Source of the DNA: Chlorogloea sp. CCALA 695
GTDB taxonomy: Bacteria; Cyanobacteriota; Cyanobacteriia; Cyanobacteriales; Chroococcidiopsidaceae
Assembly: GCF_003003885.1 (NCBI RefSeq)
Contig: NZ_PVWN01000020.1
Location: forward strand, 1 to 64,000
Direction: 5' to 3'
Length of the DNA stretch: 64,000 bases
Shown here piece after piece: positions 24,807 to 33,421 of the stretch; position 1 is the stretch's first letter; the number at the start of each line of letters is the position of its first letter. The translations under genes and the position numbers were made by a program. A model generated the notes under the pieces. That model worked only from the letters and a program-made list of their open reading frames with translations, was not told where the DNA came from and ran no database searches.

Positions 24807-25208
24807 ATGAAAACTGAACGCACCCGCAGCCAAGAGCGAATTCTTAAACTCCTCAAAACTCTAAACCGAGCTATTTCTGCTCAAGATATTTATATAGAAT
24901 TGCGTACAAGCCAAAATATAGGTTTAGCCACAATTTACCGCGCCTTGGAAGCTTTAAAACTCGAAGGTGTCGTCCAAGTGCGAACTCTCGCCTCTGGAGA
25001 ATCACTTTATAGTTTGGTACAGCAAGATAAACATCATCTTACTTGTTTGCAGTGCGGACAGTCTATTTTAATTGATGAATGTCCCGTACATGAATTAGAA
25101 ACTCAGTTACACAACTTTCATAAATTCAAGATTTTTTATCACACTCTAGAATTTTTTGGCTTGTGCCACCAATGCCAACTAATTCAAGCCGACCAGAAAA
25201 GTACATAG
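24807..25208 (+). CDS. Fur-family metal-responsive repressor (Zur-like)
   Basis: A 133-residue winged-helix regulator. The DNA-binding part is at about 5-75 (LATIYRALEALKLEGVV). Two cysteine pairs follow (CLQCGQ and CHQC) that bind structural zinc, plus the HHLTC region that forms the regulatory metal site. The order and the GLCHQC end resemble zinc sensors more than iron Fur, but the sequence alone does not settle the metal. It diverges from purS with about 117 bases between starts. Confidence 0.88.
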   Translation: MKTERTRSQERILKLLKTLNRAISAQDIYIELRTSQNIGLATIYRALEALKLEGVVQVRTLASGESLYSLVQQDKHHLTCLQCGQSILIDECPVHELETQLHNFHKFKIFYHTLEFFGLCHQCQLIQADQKST

Positions 25209-25685
25209 GATATTTCAATCATTACTATAGATAACAACCTAGACTTGGGAAATTATCCGCTATCTTCTAAATTAAATTTCTTAATGATTTGTAAAGATTG
25301 GTGTTTAGGAGTGCGAAAGTGTCTATTATTCTTAGTTACCGCTTCTGGCTTTTTAGAAGTAAAACGGCTGAATTCTTGTTCTATAAGGTTTTGATTAGAG
25401 GTGTTAAGTGTTTATTGTAGTAACCTGTAACTATAAAAATTATCAATGAACATCATTGATAAGACCAATAGCCACTTAAATTAGATAAGCAAAATTAATT
25501 AAACTAATTTTTAAATTAGCTAAATTAATAATTTACTTATAGAACTATTAAAGGTAAGCTGCTAATTATACTGATTCTTAAAGAAGCATTAATTTGTTTA
25601 TCTTTAATGATTTGAAGTTACACGGGATAAGCGCAAATTTGTCCTAAAAATTTAATTTCTCTTAATCAACATAGAGTTAATACCG
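25209..25685. other. Intergenic leader of the CO2-uptake operon
   Basis: A 477-bp AT-rich gap. It holds one perfect 23-bp palindrome (25440-25462) and, after that, a very AT-rich stretch (about 25485-25545). No tRNA, no CRISPR repeat and no convincing open frame was seen. The long gap before ndhF3 suggests a long leader or several regulatory sites. Confidence 0.6.
25440..25462. promoter_or_regulatory. Perfect palindrome upstream of ndhF3, candidate LysR-type operator
   Basis: TTATCAATGA-ACA-TCATTGATAA: ten-base arms with a three-base centre, 223 bases before the ndhF3 start. It includes the TCAATG word found in binding sites of CcmR/NdhR, the LysR repressor of this operon in other cyanobacteria, although the full published spacing is not matched exactly. 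Confidence 0.5.
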
Positions 25686-27551
25686 ATGCAATTTTTTCTT
25701 CAAACCATCTGGTTTGTACCTTTGTATGCCTTAATGGGGGCAGTTTTAACTATACCTTGGTCGCCAGGAATCATCCGGCGCACGGGGCCAAGACCTGCGG
25801 GTTATATCAATTTATTGATGACATTTATTGGCTTTTCACATGGTATAATTGCTCTCCAAGCGACTTGGAATCAACCAGCGCAACAAATAATTATCCCTTG
25901 GCTGCAAGTTGCAAATTTAGATATTTCCTTACCTCTAGAAATCTCGCCGATTACTGTGGGCGCAATGGTGCTAGTAACAGGAATGAATCTACTGGCGCAG
26001 ATTTACGCTGTTGGATATATGGAAATGGACTGGGGATGGGCGCGATTTTATTCGCTTTTAGCACTATTTGAGTGTGGTATATGTGCCTTAGCCCTGTGTA
26101 ACTCTTTATTTTTTAGCTATGTAATTTTAGAAATACTGACTTTGGGAACTTATCTTTTAGTTGGGTTGTGGTTTAGTCAGCCTTTGGTAGTTACGGGGGC
26201 TAGAGATGCCTTTTTAACCAAACGGGTAGGCGACTTGGTGCTACTGATGGGCGTACTTGCCTTATTCTCTTTAACTGGAACCTGGAACTATTGGGAGTTA
26301 AGCGATTGGGCAGCTACAGCGCATCCAGACCCCAAGGTAATTACTTTAGTTACTTTGGCATTAATTGCCGGGCCAATGGGTAAATGCGCTCAATTTCCTT
26401 TGCATTTGTGGCTAGATGAAGCGATGGAAGGACCGCTTCCTAGTACGATATTACGCAATTCTGTAGTAGTGGCAACGGGTGCTTGGGTATTAATTAAATT
26501 AGAACCGATCTTAAGCTTATCCCCCATAACGATGTCTGCATTGGTGTTAATTGGGGCAGTAACGGCGGTGGGTGGTTCTTGCATTGCGATCGCCCAAATT
26601 GATGTCAAACGCGCTCTATCCTACTCAGTCAGCGCTTACATGGGCTTAGTATTTATCGCTGTTGGTACGGGACAAAATGATGCAGCGTTGTTGTTAGTTC
26701 TAACTCACGCCGTCGCAATGGGTTTGTTAGTTATGAGCGTAGGCGGCATTATCTGGAATAACATTACTCAAGATTTGACGCAAATGGGCGGGTTATGGTC
26801 GCGTCGTCCTATCTCGGCTTTAGCTTTTTTGGGGGGTACTGCGGCTTTAATTGGCTGTCCTCCTTTTGGTAGCTTTTGGGCGCTGTTGAATTTAGCCGAT
26901 ACTTTGTGGGCAGTTCAGCCTTGGCTAGTCGGACTTGTGTTACTTGTCAATGCTTTAACGGCTTTTAGTTTAGTGAGAATATTCTCGCTAATTTTTGGCG
27001 GTAAACCAAAACAGATGACAGTGCGATCGCCCGAAGCTTTATGGCTATTAGTATTACCCATGACCCTGTTACTGGGCTTTACACTGCATTTGCCTTTAGT
27101 TTTAGAAAGCGTAGCTTTGCTACCTAACTGGGTAAATCTGAACAAAGATGTAGCAATGCTCTTATTTTGGTCAAGCGTTTTTGGTTGCACTTTAAGCGGG
27201 GTAATTTATCTAGGGAATGCCTTACCCAAGCCCGTACAGCTACCGTCGAAAGCGTTGCAAAACTTGTTTGCTTATGACTTCTATACTCCCGATATTTATC
27301 GCTTCAGTATTGTATTTGCGGTAGATAGGGTTTCTAAAATTGTCGCTTGGGTTGACCGTTTTATCGTAGATGGCGCGGTGAACTTGGTGGGATTAGCTTC
27401 AATCTTGGGTGGAGAAAGCTTAAAGTACAGCACTTCAGGACAATCTCAGTTTTACGCACTGACAATTTTGATTGGGATTAGTATCATCGGCGCTTTCTTG
27501 AGTTTTCCTCACTGGTCAGCTTACAACAACGTTTTTAATTTTGGACTTTGA
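25686..27551 (+). CDS. ndhF3: NDH-1 subunit NdhF3 (CO2-uptake complex)
   Basis: A 621-residue multi-spanning membrane protein of the NuoL/NdhF family. It forms the distal proton-pumping arm of the inducible NDH-1MS complex in thylakoids. Visible are the antiporter core with GPMGKCAQFPLHLWL and KRALSYSVSAYMG, and many hydrophobic helices. Assignment to F3 rather than F4 rests on its operon partners cupA and cupS, which belong only to NDH-1MS. The complex couples electron flow to hydration of CO2 inside the cell. Unusually, a carbonic anhydrase gene follows instead of ndhD3. Confidence 0.93.
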   Translation: MQFFLQTIWFVPLYALMGAVLTIPWSPGIIRRTGPRPAGYINLLMTFIGFSHGIIALQATWNQPAQQIIIPWLQVANLDISLPLEISPITVGAMVLVTGMNLLAQIYAVGYMEMDWGWARFYSLLALFECGICALALCNSLFFSYVILEILTLGTYLLVGLWFSQPLVVTGARDAFLTKRVGDLVLLMGVLALFSLTGTWNYWELSDWAATAHPDPKVITLVTLALIAGPMGKCAQFPLHLWLDEAMEGPLPSTILRNSVVVATGAWVLIKLEPILSLSPITMSALVLIGAVTAVGGSCIAIAQIDVKRALSYSVSAYMGLVFIAVGTGQNDAALLLVLTHAVAMGLLVMSVGGIIWNNITQDLTQMGGLWSRRPISALAFLGGTAALIGCPPFGSFWALLNLADTLWAVQPWLVGLVLLVNALTAFSLVRIFSLIFGGKPKQMTVRSPEALWLLVLPMTLLLGFTLHLPLVLESVALLPNWVNLNKDVAMLLFWSSVFGCTLSGVIYLGNALPKPVQLPSKALQNLFAYDFYTPDIYRFSIVFAVDRVSKIVAWVDRFIVDGAVNLVGLASILGGESLKYSTSGQSQFYALTILIGISIIGAFLSFPHWSAYNNVFNFGL

Positions 27552-27602
27552 TTAGTCCAAGTCAATAGTATAATCAGCAATTTATTAGGAACATAGAAAA
27601 GA

Positions 27603-28310
27603 GTGAACGTGAAAAAGTTAGGCAATATTTCCAGAAGAACAGCACTGAATTTTGGTGCAGGAGTTTTAGGGACAGGAATAGCTGTAGGAATGGGTTTGAA
27701 GTCGGATACACCAAGCGCAGTAGCAAGTAGTGACCCCACCACGCCCGATCAAACTATCCAAGCATTACTAGACGGAAATAAACGCTTTGTGCAAAGAAAG
27801 CGCACCAATCCGCGTCAAGATTTGAGGCGGTTAGCGGAAATAGCAAAAACTCAGAAACCCTTTGCAGCTATTCTTGGTTGTGCAGATTCTAGGGTTCCTT
27901 CAGAAATTATTTTCGATCAGGGATTTGGGGATCTATTTGTTTGCCGTGTTGCGGGTAATGTCGCTACTCCAGAAGAAATTGGTAGCCTTGAGTTTGGCAC
28001 TTTAATCTTAGGCTCAAAAGTGATTATGGTTATGGGTCATAAACGCTGTGGTGCAGTAGCAGCAACAATTAAAGGCGGTCAAGTTCCCGGACAAATAGGT
28101 TCCTTACTAGCAGCGATTAAACCCGCCGTAGAAAAGTCCGCAGGACAAAAAGGCGATCACGTGGAGAATGCTTGTAAAGCGAATGTTTTAGTCCAAATCG
28201 AAAAATTAAAAACTTCTCCAGTGATTTCGCAGTTAATTACAGAGAAAAAACTCAAAATCGTTGGTGGTTATTACGATTTGGATACGGGAATAGTCAGTTT
28301 AGTTAGTTAG
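27603..28310 (+). CDS. Tat-exported beta-carbonic anhydrase (EcaB-type)
   Basis: A 235-residue zinc enzyme that interconverts CO2 and bicarbonate. The N terminus has a twin-arginine signal (SRRTALNFGAG followed by a hydrophobic stretch, cleavage probably near ASS), so it should face the periplasm or thylakoid lumen, or be anchored there. Zinc ligands and active site: GCADSRVPSE, and GHKRCGA with its His and Cys. GTG 27603 or GTG 27609 may start it. It lies 51 bases after ndhF3 and 84 before ndhD3. The placement fits reports that Synechocystis EcaB associates with the CupA/CupB complexes. Confidence 0.93.
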   Translation: MNVKKLGNISRRTALNFGAGVLGTGIAVGMGLKSDTPSAVASSDPTTPDQTIQALLDGNKRFVQRKRTNPRQDLRRLAEIAKTQKPFAAILGCADSRVPSEIIFDQGFGDLFVCRVAGNVATPEEIGSLEFGTLILGSKVIMVMGHKRCGAVAATIKGGQVPGQIGSLLAAIKPAVEKSAGQKGDHVENACKANVLVQIEKLKTSPVISQLITEKKLKIVGGYYDLDTGIVSLVS

Positions 28311-28394
28311 CGATCAAGAGGGAAATATATATTTCCCTCTCAAGCAACCAAGTTTTGACGAGCGGCGACTACTTAGAAGGAACGCAATTATTTT

Positions 28395-29927
28395 ATGCTT
28401 AGTACCTTGATTTGGATACCTATATTAGGTGCAGCAATCATTGGCTTTTTGCCAGGAAATTTCTCTGCAACTCGGCTACGGTCAATTGCGCTGGCTATTT
28501 CCTTTGCTGTTTTTTTATGGACACTTTATTTAGCAACTTCTTTTAGCACTACTGAAATCGGCTACCAGTTTCAAGAGTTTTTACCTTGGATTGAAACCTT
28601 GGGCTTAGACTACAAACTAGGTGTTGATGGTTTATCTTTTCCGCTTATTGCTCTCAACGCTTTGCTAAGTTGGATTGCTATTTACAGTAGCAGTAAAACT
28701 GTAGAACGTCCTCGCCTGTATTACGCTTTGATTTTGCTTGTTAATTCGGGAATCGCTGGGGCGTTTGTTGCTCAAAATCTGCTTTTATTTTTCTTATTCT
28801 ACGAATTTGAACTCATCCCGTTGTATTTATTAATTAACATTTGGGGGGGTTCTAAGCGCGGTTACGCAGCAACCAAGTTTCTGATCTATACTGCTTTTTC
28901 TGGCATTTTAATTCTGGCTGGCTTTTTAGGTACTACTTGGCTAAGTGGTTCAACTTCGTTTAATTATGACGCGCTGCATACTCAAGATTTGTCTTTGCAA
29001 AGCCAATTAATTTTGCTTACGGTACTGTTAATTGGTTTTGGGATTAAAATTCCTTTAGTTCCTCTACATACATGGTTGCCCGATGCGTATGTTGAAGCTT
29101 CGCCGCCTGTAGCCATTTTATTAGGCGGAATATTAGCAAAATTGGGAACTTATGGCTTGTTACGGTTTGGTTTAGGTTTATTTCCTCAAACTTGGACAAT
29201 TGTAGCGCCAGGAATAGCGATTTTAGGAACTATAGGCGTACTGTATGGCTCGTTTAGTGCGATCGCTCAAAAAGATATAAAGCGCATGGTTGCCTACAGT
29301 TCCATCGGTCATATGGGCTATGTTCTTTTAGGTTCGGCTGCCGCTAATTCTTTAAGTTTAGTGGGGGTAGTTTCCCAAATGGTCGCTCACGGCTTAATTT
29401 TGGCGCTACTGTTTCACTTAGTCGGAGTTGTCGAAAACAAAGTTGGGACAAGGGATTTAGATGTTCTTAACGGCTTAATGAATCCTTTACGCGGTTTACC
29501 TGTAGTTAGCATTTTATTAGTTTATGCAGGGATGGCTAGTGCGGGTATCCCTGGAATGGTAGGTTTTATCTCAGAATTTATGGTGTTTCAAGGTAGCTAC
29601 CCAGTCTTTCCTTTGTTAACTCTTTTATCGGTAGTAGGGACAGGCTTAACGGCGGTATATTTTGTAATTTTGCTCAATCGCACCTGTTTCGGCAAGTTAG
29701 ACAACTACAACTCTTATTATCCACTGGTGTCGTGGTCTGAGCGCGTCCCAGCCTTTGTACTGGCTGCGCTCGTTTTAGTGTTGGGCGTACAACCCAATTG
29801 GCTAGTACGTTGGAGCGAAACCACTGCAACAACAATGGTTTCAACTCCTGCAAATACTCAATTGCAAGTCCAAACTCCCGCAACCGTAATACTTGGAACT
29901 TACACACAACAAATCCCCAAACCCTGA
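28395..29927 (+). CDS. ndhD3: NDH-1 subunit NdhD3 (CO2-uptake complex)
   Basis: A 510-residue NuoM/NdhD family membrane subunit, the second antiporter-like module of NDH-1MS. Typical blocks are EFELIPLYLLINIWGG, KIPLVPLHTWLPDAYVEA and KRMVAYSSIGHMG, with about 14 hydrophobic helices. It pairs with NdhF3 and CupA in the thylakoid membrane. The C-terminal tail after the last helix is long and polar. It follows the carbonic anhydrase gene, and a C6/G6 hairpin repeat lies 19 bases after its stop. Confidence 0.94.
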   Translation: MLSTLIWIPILGAAIIGFLPGNFSATRLRSIALAISFAVFLWTLYLATSFSTTEIGYQFQEFLPWIETLGLDYKLGVDGLSFPLIALNALLSWIAIYSSSKTVERPRLYYALILLVNSGIAGAFVAQNLLLFFLFYEFELIPLYLLINIWGGSKRGYAATKFLIYTAFSGILILAGFLGTTWLSGSTSFNYDALHTQDLSLQSQLILLTVLLIGFGIKIPLVPLHTWLPDAYVEASPPVAILLGGILAKLGTYGLLRFGLGLFPQTWTIVAPGIAILGTIGVLYGSFSAIAQKDIKRMVAYSSIGHMGYVLLGSAAANSLSLVGVVSQMVAHGLILALLFHLVGVVENKVGTRDLDVLNGLMNPLRGLPVVSILLVYAGMASAGIPGMVGFISEFMVFQGSYPVFPLLTLLSVVGTGLTAVYFVILLNRTCFGKLDNYNSYYPLVSWSERVPAFVLAALVLVLGVQPNWLVRWSETTATTMVSTPANTQLQVQTPATVILGTYTQQIPKP

Positions 29928-29945
29928 AAAAAGAATCTTTATTTT

Positions 29946-29973
29946 CCCCCCTTATTAAGGGGGGTTAGGGGGG
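29946..29973. repeat. C6/G6 hairpin repeat between ndhD3 and cupA
   Basis: CCCCCC-TTATTAA-GGGGGG at 29946-29964 followed by TTAGGGGGGA. The same core recurs at 31502-31520, and a variant at 31338-31367. The hairpin could attenuate transcription or protect the mRNA 3' end between operon genes. This is a dispersed cyanobacterial repeat type. Confidence 0.85.
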
Positions 29974-30031
29974 ATCGAAGTTATAAAAACTCCCGCTACT
30001 GTAATCCTTTCCAAAATTCCTAACTAAAACT

Positions 30032-31321
30032 ATGACGATCGCAACCTCTACAAAACTTCCACCTTCAACCCATGAATTTGCTCCTGTCATTCACCGCTTA
30101 GAAGCAGGTGGCGCAATGCTACCAGATACGCCAGAAAACTTAATGCAGATTATCGGTTTGTACAAAGCCTATGCTGTACCAATGGATTTTTACTGGCGCG
30201 ATTTACTTTATATCGCCGAGCGCGTATTTTTAAACCCCCTACCTGCATTCAAATACTTCTTACCTCAAGAGTATTTAGACTTACATAATCACTATGCGGG
30301 AGAAGATGCAGACTTAAGAATTTGGCAAAAAGGCGCAGCTACCGCTCATCCTGAACTATTGGCATTTATGGATAAAGGGGAAACTATCAAAATGCCTAAG
30401 TTATTGCATCATTTATGGCATGATCGCATTAACATGGAATTTGCCGAAGCCTGTATGCAAGCAATGCTATGGCATCGCGGGATGGGGGGAAAGTTTGAAG
30501 GTTACTTAGATACTCCTGAATATATTGCAGCGTGCGATCGCGCAATTAAGGCTTATTTCCAAGGCAACCCAGCTATGCTAGGGATGTATAAGCTATTCCC
30601 AGAAATGTTTATCGAGCAAGTGCGCCAACTATCTTACTACAGTAATTTGGGCTTGTTTTGGGAAGTAATGGCTCCAGTTTTCTTTGAAATGAGCGATTTG
30701 TATGACGAGGGTAAAATTACCAGCGTCCCCGAAGCAATGAATTTTCTTGTTAATGGCATATTTGCTGTTGCAGGTCGTCCAATTTACCATCATGTATATA
30801 TTCGCGGGGAAATGTACGAAATTATCCCCAAATCTTGCGGCTTTACTTGGCTGTATGAAGCGGCATTACCTTATGTGGAGGCGGTTTTTTATCGTACTGC
30901 ACCCTTTCGCGGTACAAAATCCTACAACGCGCAAGCTAAACAAGTACCCGCAGAGCAAAAAGATTTTCATTACGGCATTTTATACGCCGATGTGTTTCCA
31001 GTAGGGACGGCGGGGATTCCTCCAACATTACTAATGCAAGATATGCTGCACTTTTTGCCTCCTTATTTGGTGGAGTATTACAAAAACTACTGTCGCGGCG
31101 AACAGGATACGCTGATTCAATTGGGGGTTAGTTTCCAGCGCTCAATGTATTGCGTTACTTCGGCGGTAATTCAAGCTTTAAGAGCGGCGCTACTTTATCC
31201 TTTAGATGACTCTAATCCTAAGCACTTACAGGCAAATCGAGCTTTTTTTGAAGGTCAAATCGACAGGTTTAAGCGCCCGGAAGCTCGGTTAAGAGATATT
31301 CAAAGTCAGGATTATCGATGA
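30032..31321 (+). CDS. cupA: CO2 hydration protein CupA (ChpY)
   Basis: A 429-residue soluble protein that sits on the NdhF3/NdhD3 arm and carries the zinc-dependent CO2-hydrating site. Landmarks are LPDTPENLMQIIGLYKAYAVPMD-type N terminus (short form: IIGLYKAYAVPMDFYWRD), HHLWHDRINMEFAEA, RPIYHHVYIRGEMYEIIP and SFQRSMYCVTSAVIQAL, with several conserved His, Cys and Glu residues. It is separated from ndhD3 by 104 bases containing a hairpin repeat. The presence of cupS downstream marks it as CupA rather than CupB. Confidence 0.94.
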   Translation: MTIATSTKLPPSTHEFAPVIHRLEAGGAMLPDTPENLMQIIGLYKAYAVPMDFYWRDLLYIAERVFLNPLPAFKYFLPQEYLDLHNHYAGEDADLRIWQKGAATAHPELLAFMDKGETIKMPKLLHHLWHDRINMEFAEACMQAMLWHRGMGGKFEGYLDTPEYIAACDRAIKAYFQGNPAMLGMYKLFPEMFIEQVRQLSYYSNLGLFWEVMAPVFFEMSDLYDEGKITSVPEAMNFLVNGIFAVAGRPIYHHVYIRGEMYEIIPKSCGFTWLYEAALPYVEAVFYRTAPFRGTKSYNAQAKQVPAEQKDFHYGILYADVFPVGTAGIPPTLLMQDMLHFLPPYLVEYYKNYCRGEQDTLIQLGVSFQRSMYCVTSAVIQALRAALLYPLDDSNPKHLQANRAFFEGQIDRFKRPEARLRDIQSQDYR

Positions 31322-31337
31322 GGATGAATATAGAGAT

Positions 31338-31520
31338 CCCCCCTAGCTCCCCTTAAAAAAGGGGGGGAAATAAAAGAATAATAAAATCTTTTTTAAAACA
31401 GGGGATACTACAAAGCTTGGCTTATACAAATTGTAGCTATAAAAACCTACTTAAAGGGCGATCGCATCCTTTCCTGAAAAATCCTACTTAATCCTGATTT
31501 TCCCCCCTTATTAAGGGGGG
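31338..31520. repeat. C6/G6 hairpin repeats between cupA and cupS
   Basis: Two elements: CCCCCC...AGCTCCCCTTAAAAAAGGGGGGG (31338-31367, an imperfect hairpin just after the cupA stop) and CCCCCCTTATTAAGGGGGG (31502-31520) just before cupS. The second is identical to the one at 29946, so cupA is flanked on both sides. Confidence 0.8.
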
Positions 31521-31559
31521 ATCTTCGCATCATTTCATAAACTATCTTTGGTGAAAATA

Positions 31560-31961
31560 ATGTCTGATATTGTAGATATTGCTGTTAGTGCTGGTTCTTT
31601 TACAACTTTAGTAACGGCAGTACAACTAGCAAACTTAGTCGAAACTCTCAAAAGTCCTGGCCCTTTTACGGTTTTTGCTCCCAACGACGATGCTTTTGCC
31701 AAACTCCCGCCGGGAACTGTACATACTTTAGTCCAAAATATTCCTCAACTATCAAGGATTCTGACTTTTCATGTCGTACCTGGTAAATTGATGCAAGCTG
31801 ATTTAGCAAAGCTTGGAACTGTAATCTCGGTTGAAGGTTCGCCTATTTCTATAGATTGCTCTGATGGGTTTGAAGTCAAAAATGCTACAGTAATCGCCGC
31901 CGATATTGAGGCGGATAATGGGGTAATTCACGTCATTGATACAGTAATTTTGATGGGTTAA
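31560..31961 (+). CDS. cupS: Fasciclin-domain protein CupS
   Basis: A protein of about 133 residues made of one fasciclin (FAS1) domain: [50 protein letters not shown] and [14 protein letters not shown]. CupS is the small subunit of the NDH-1MS CO2-uptake complex, attached next to CupA. The ATG at 31560 gives a sensible N terminus; in-frame TTG 31548 and GTG 31551 lie just upstream. No signal peptide, as expected for a cytoplasm-facing subunit. It is 238 bases after cupA, separated by two hairpin repeats. Confidence 0.9.
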   Translation: MSDIVDIAVSAGSFTTLVTAVQLANLVETLKSPGPFTVFAPNDDAFAKLPPGTVHTLVQNIPQLSRILTFHVVPGKLMQADLAKLGTVISVEGSPISIDCSDGFEVKNATVIAADIEADNGVIHVIDTVILMG

Positions 31962-32088
31962 GTTTTGATGGGAGTAAGCTAAAAGAGGAGGCGATCGCAC
32001 TTTAGTTATAGAAGTTTTCTACACGAAGCAGCGATCGCACTATCACCCGTTAAGCGAGTTGCACTTTTAGAACTTCTGGCAGTTAATT

Positions 32089-32145
32089 AGGCAGCCGACG
32101 ACTATGTTAATACATAGTTAGAGAAGCTAAACTTTTTGGCTGCCT
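32089..32145. repeat. Nested inverted repeat
   Basis: AGGCAGCC (32089-32096) pairs with GGCTGCCT (32138-32145), and inside it ACTATG pairs with CATAGT (32101-32106 and 32113-32118). The nested hairpin lies 41 bases before an unknown gene with a VapC-like partner. It could be a terminator of the preceding operon, an operator or an RNA structure; no U-run follows the outer stem. Confidence 0.55.
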
Positions 32146-32185
32146 TACTTCTAACTGAATCAACGCTAATAAAAAGGGAGGCTTT

Positions 32186-32917
32186 ATGAAGGTATTACAA
32201 CTAGACTCAAGCTTTGATATAGCTAAAACAAGGGATAAAATTGAGCAGACTTGGCAGAAGCTTGAAGTCCTCATTAACTCAGAAGATTCTAGCTCACTTG
32301 TGATGCAACAATTCAGAAAAAAGGTGGCTCAAATCAATCAAATTCTGTTTGAGCTTAACGCAGAAGACAAGATCAATCCTGATATATTGCTACAAAAATC
32401 AAAAAATCTGGAAAAAATTGGCAGCCTTCTGCTTCAAGCGGCAAGCCAATATCAAGAATCTTTCTCTGAGGTTTTATTTCTAGAAGTTAAACACTGGGGA
32501 CTATGGTTTCAAGGTACTGCAAAGGAGTATGAAATTCATGCACTTGCAAAACAATCGTTGTACCCATCAGAACAACAACTAATTCAGTACATTGAACTAA
32601 TAACATATTTTGTTGAGCATTACTGGGAAACCCATCCAGAGAAGATTTTTGAACGAAAAGAATTTGCTTTGCAACTAATCGAAGCTAATAATTCAAGCAT
32701 ATCAAATAAGTCAAGTAGATTTAGAGAAGTAAGTCAAAAATTTATCGAAACTACTATATCAGCAGCAGAAAAAGTAAAGCTTAAAGAAACCGCAAGTGCT
32801 TCAGTCAGTGTAAAACAGGTTTTAAACTGGGTAATAAATTCTCCTGGCTGGCAAGGCGACGATCTTGAATTTTGTCTCGATATTATTGAAAGTAGTAGGA
32901 TTCAAACAGAGTTTTGA
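32186..32917 (+). CDS. Unknown soluble protein, partner of a PIN-domain gene
   Basis: A 243-residue protein, mostly helical and charged, with no membrane segment and no recognised motif. A segment around residues 105-135 (VKHWGLWFQGTAKEYEI) and the end (SPGWQGDDLEFCLDIIESS) look most structured. GGGAGG before the ATG is a strong ribosome site. Its stop overlaps the TTG start of a VapC-like PIN gene by four bases. The position is that of an antitoxin, but it is far longer than known VapB proteins and shows no DNA-binding fold that I can recognise. Base composition is richer in A and T than its neighbours. Confidence 0.7.
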   Translation: MKVLQLDSSFDIAKTRDKIEQTWQKLEVLINSEDSSSLVMQQFRKKVAQINQILFELNAEDKINPDILLQKSKNLEKIGSLLLQAASQYQESFSEVLFLEVKHWGLWFQGTAKEYEIHALAKQSLYPSEQQLIQYIELITYFVEHYWETHPEKIFERKEFALQLIEANNSSISNKSSRFREVSQKFIETTISAAEKVKLKETASASVSVKQVLNWVINSPGWQGDDLEFCLDIIESSRIQTEF

Positions 32918-33365
32918 CAATATATTTACTGGATACAAATCACTGTAGCCGTATTATTAGCAAAGATATACAAATCATCAATCGACTTACCAATCTCAAT
33001 CAAGATGATATTCTCGTAACAAGTGTTATCGTTTGCGGTGAATTGATGTATGGGGCTGAAAATTCCACACGAAAGAGCGAAAATTTACTAATCGTACACT
33101 CTTTCATTACGACAATGAATATTATTGGGATGATAAAGAAATTTTTGAAACTTATGCTTTAATCAAAGCAAAGATATTTAATAGATTCGCTCCGAAAGAA
33201 AAGAGTCTGCGAAGAAAATATAGGCTTGAACATTTGGGATTTACAGACAACGATTTGTGGATTGTAGCTACAGGAATCTGCCACAGTGCTACTATTGTGT
33301 CACAAGACAACGACTTGAAAAGAATGCTTGAAGTGATTAATTTCCCTCTAGAGTGTTGGATTTAA
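32914..33365 (+). pseudogene. VapC-type PIN-domain nuclease, frameshifted
   Basis: Frame one (TTG 32914) reads IYLLDTNHCSRII with the first catalytic Asp and CGELMYGAENS with the Glu, then would run out at 33162. From about 33114 the other frame continues NEYYWDDKEIFETY, GFTDNDLWIVATG (two Asp) and SQDNDLKRM up to TAA 33363-33365. Joined, these make a normal PIN ribonuclease of about 150 residues. A single lost base near 33110-33115 explains the break. The frameshift removes two of the four acidic positions, so the toxin should be dead unless the shift is corrected. Confidence 0.83.
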
Positions 33366-33421
33366 TCAAGCTACCTCATCTAAATAGCATAGGACTTTAT
33401 CGATACAGTGATTTTGATGGG

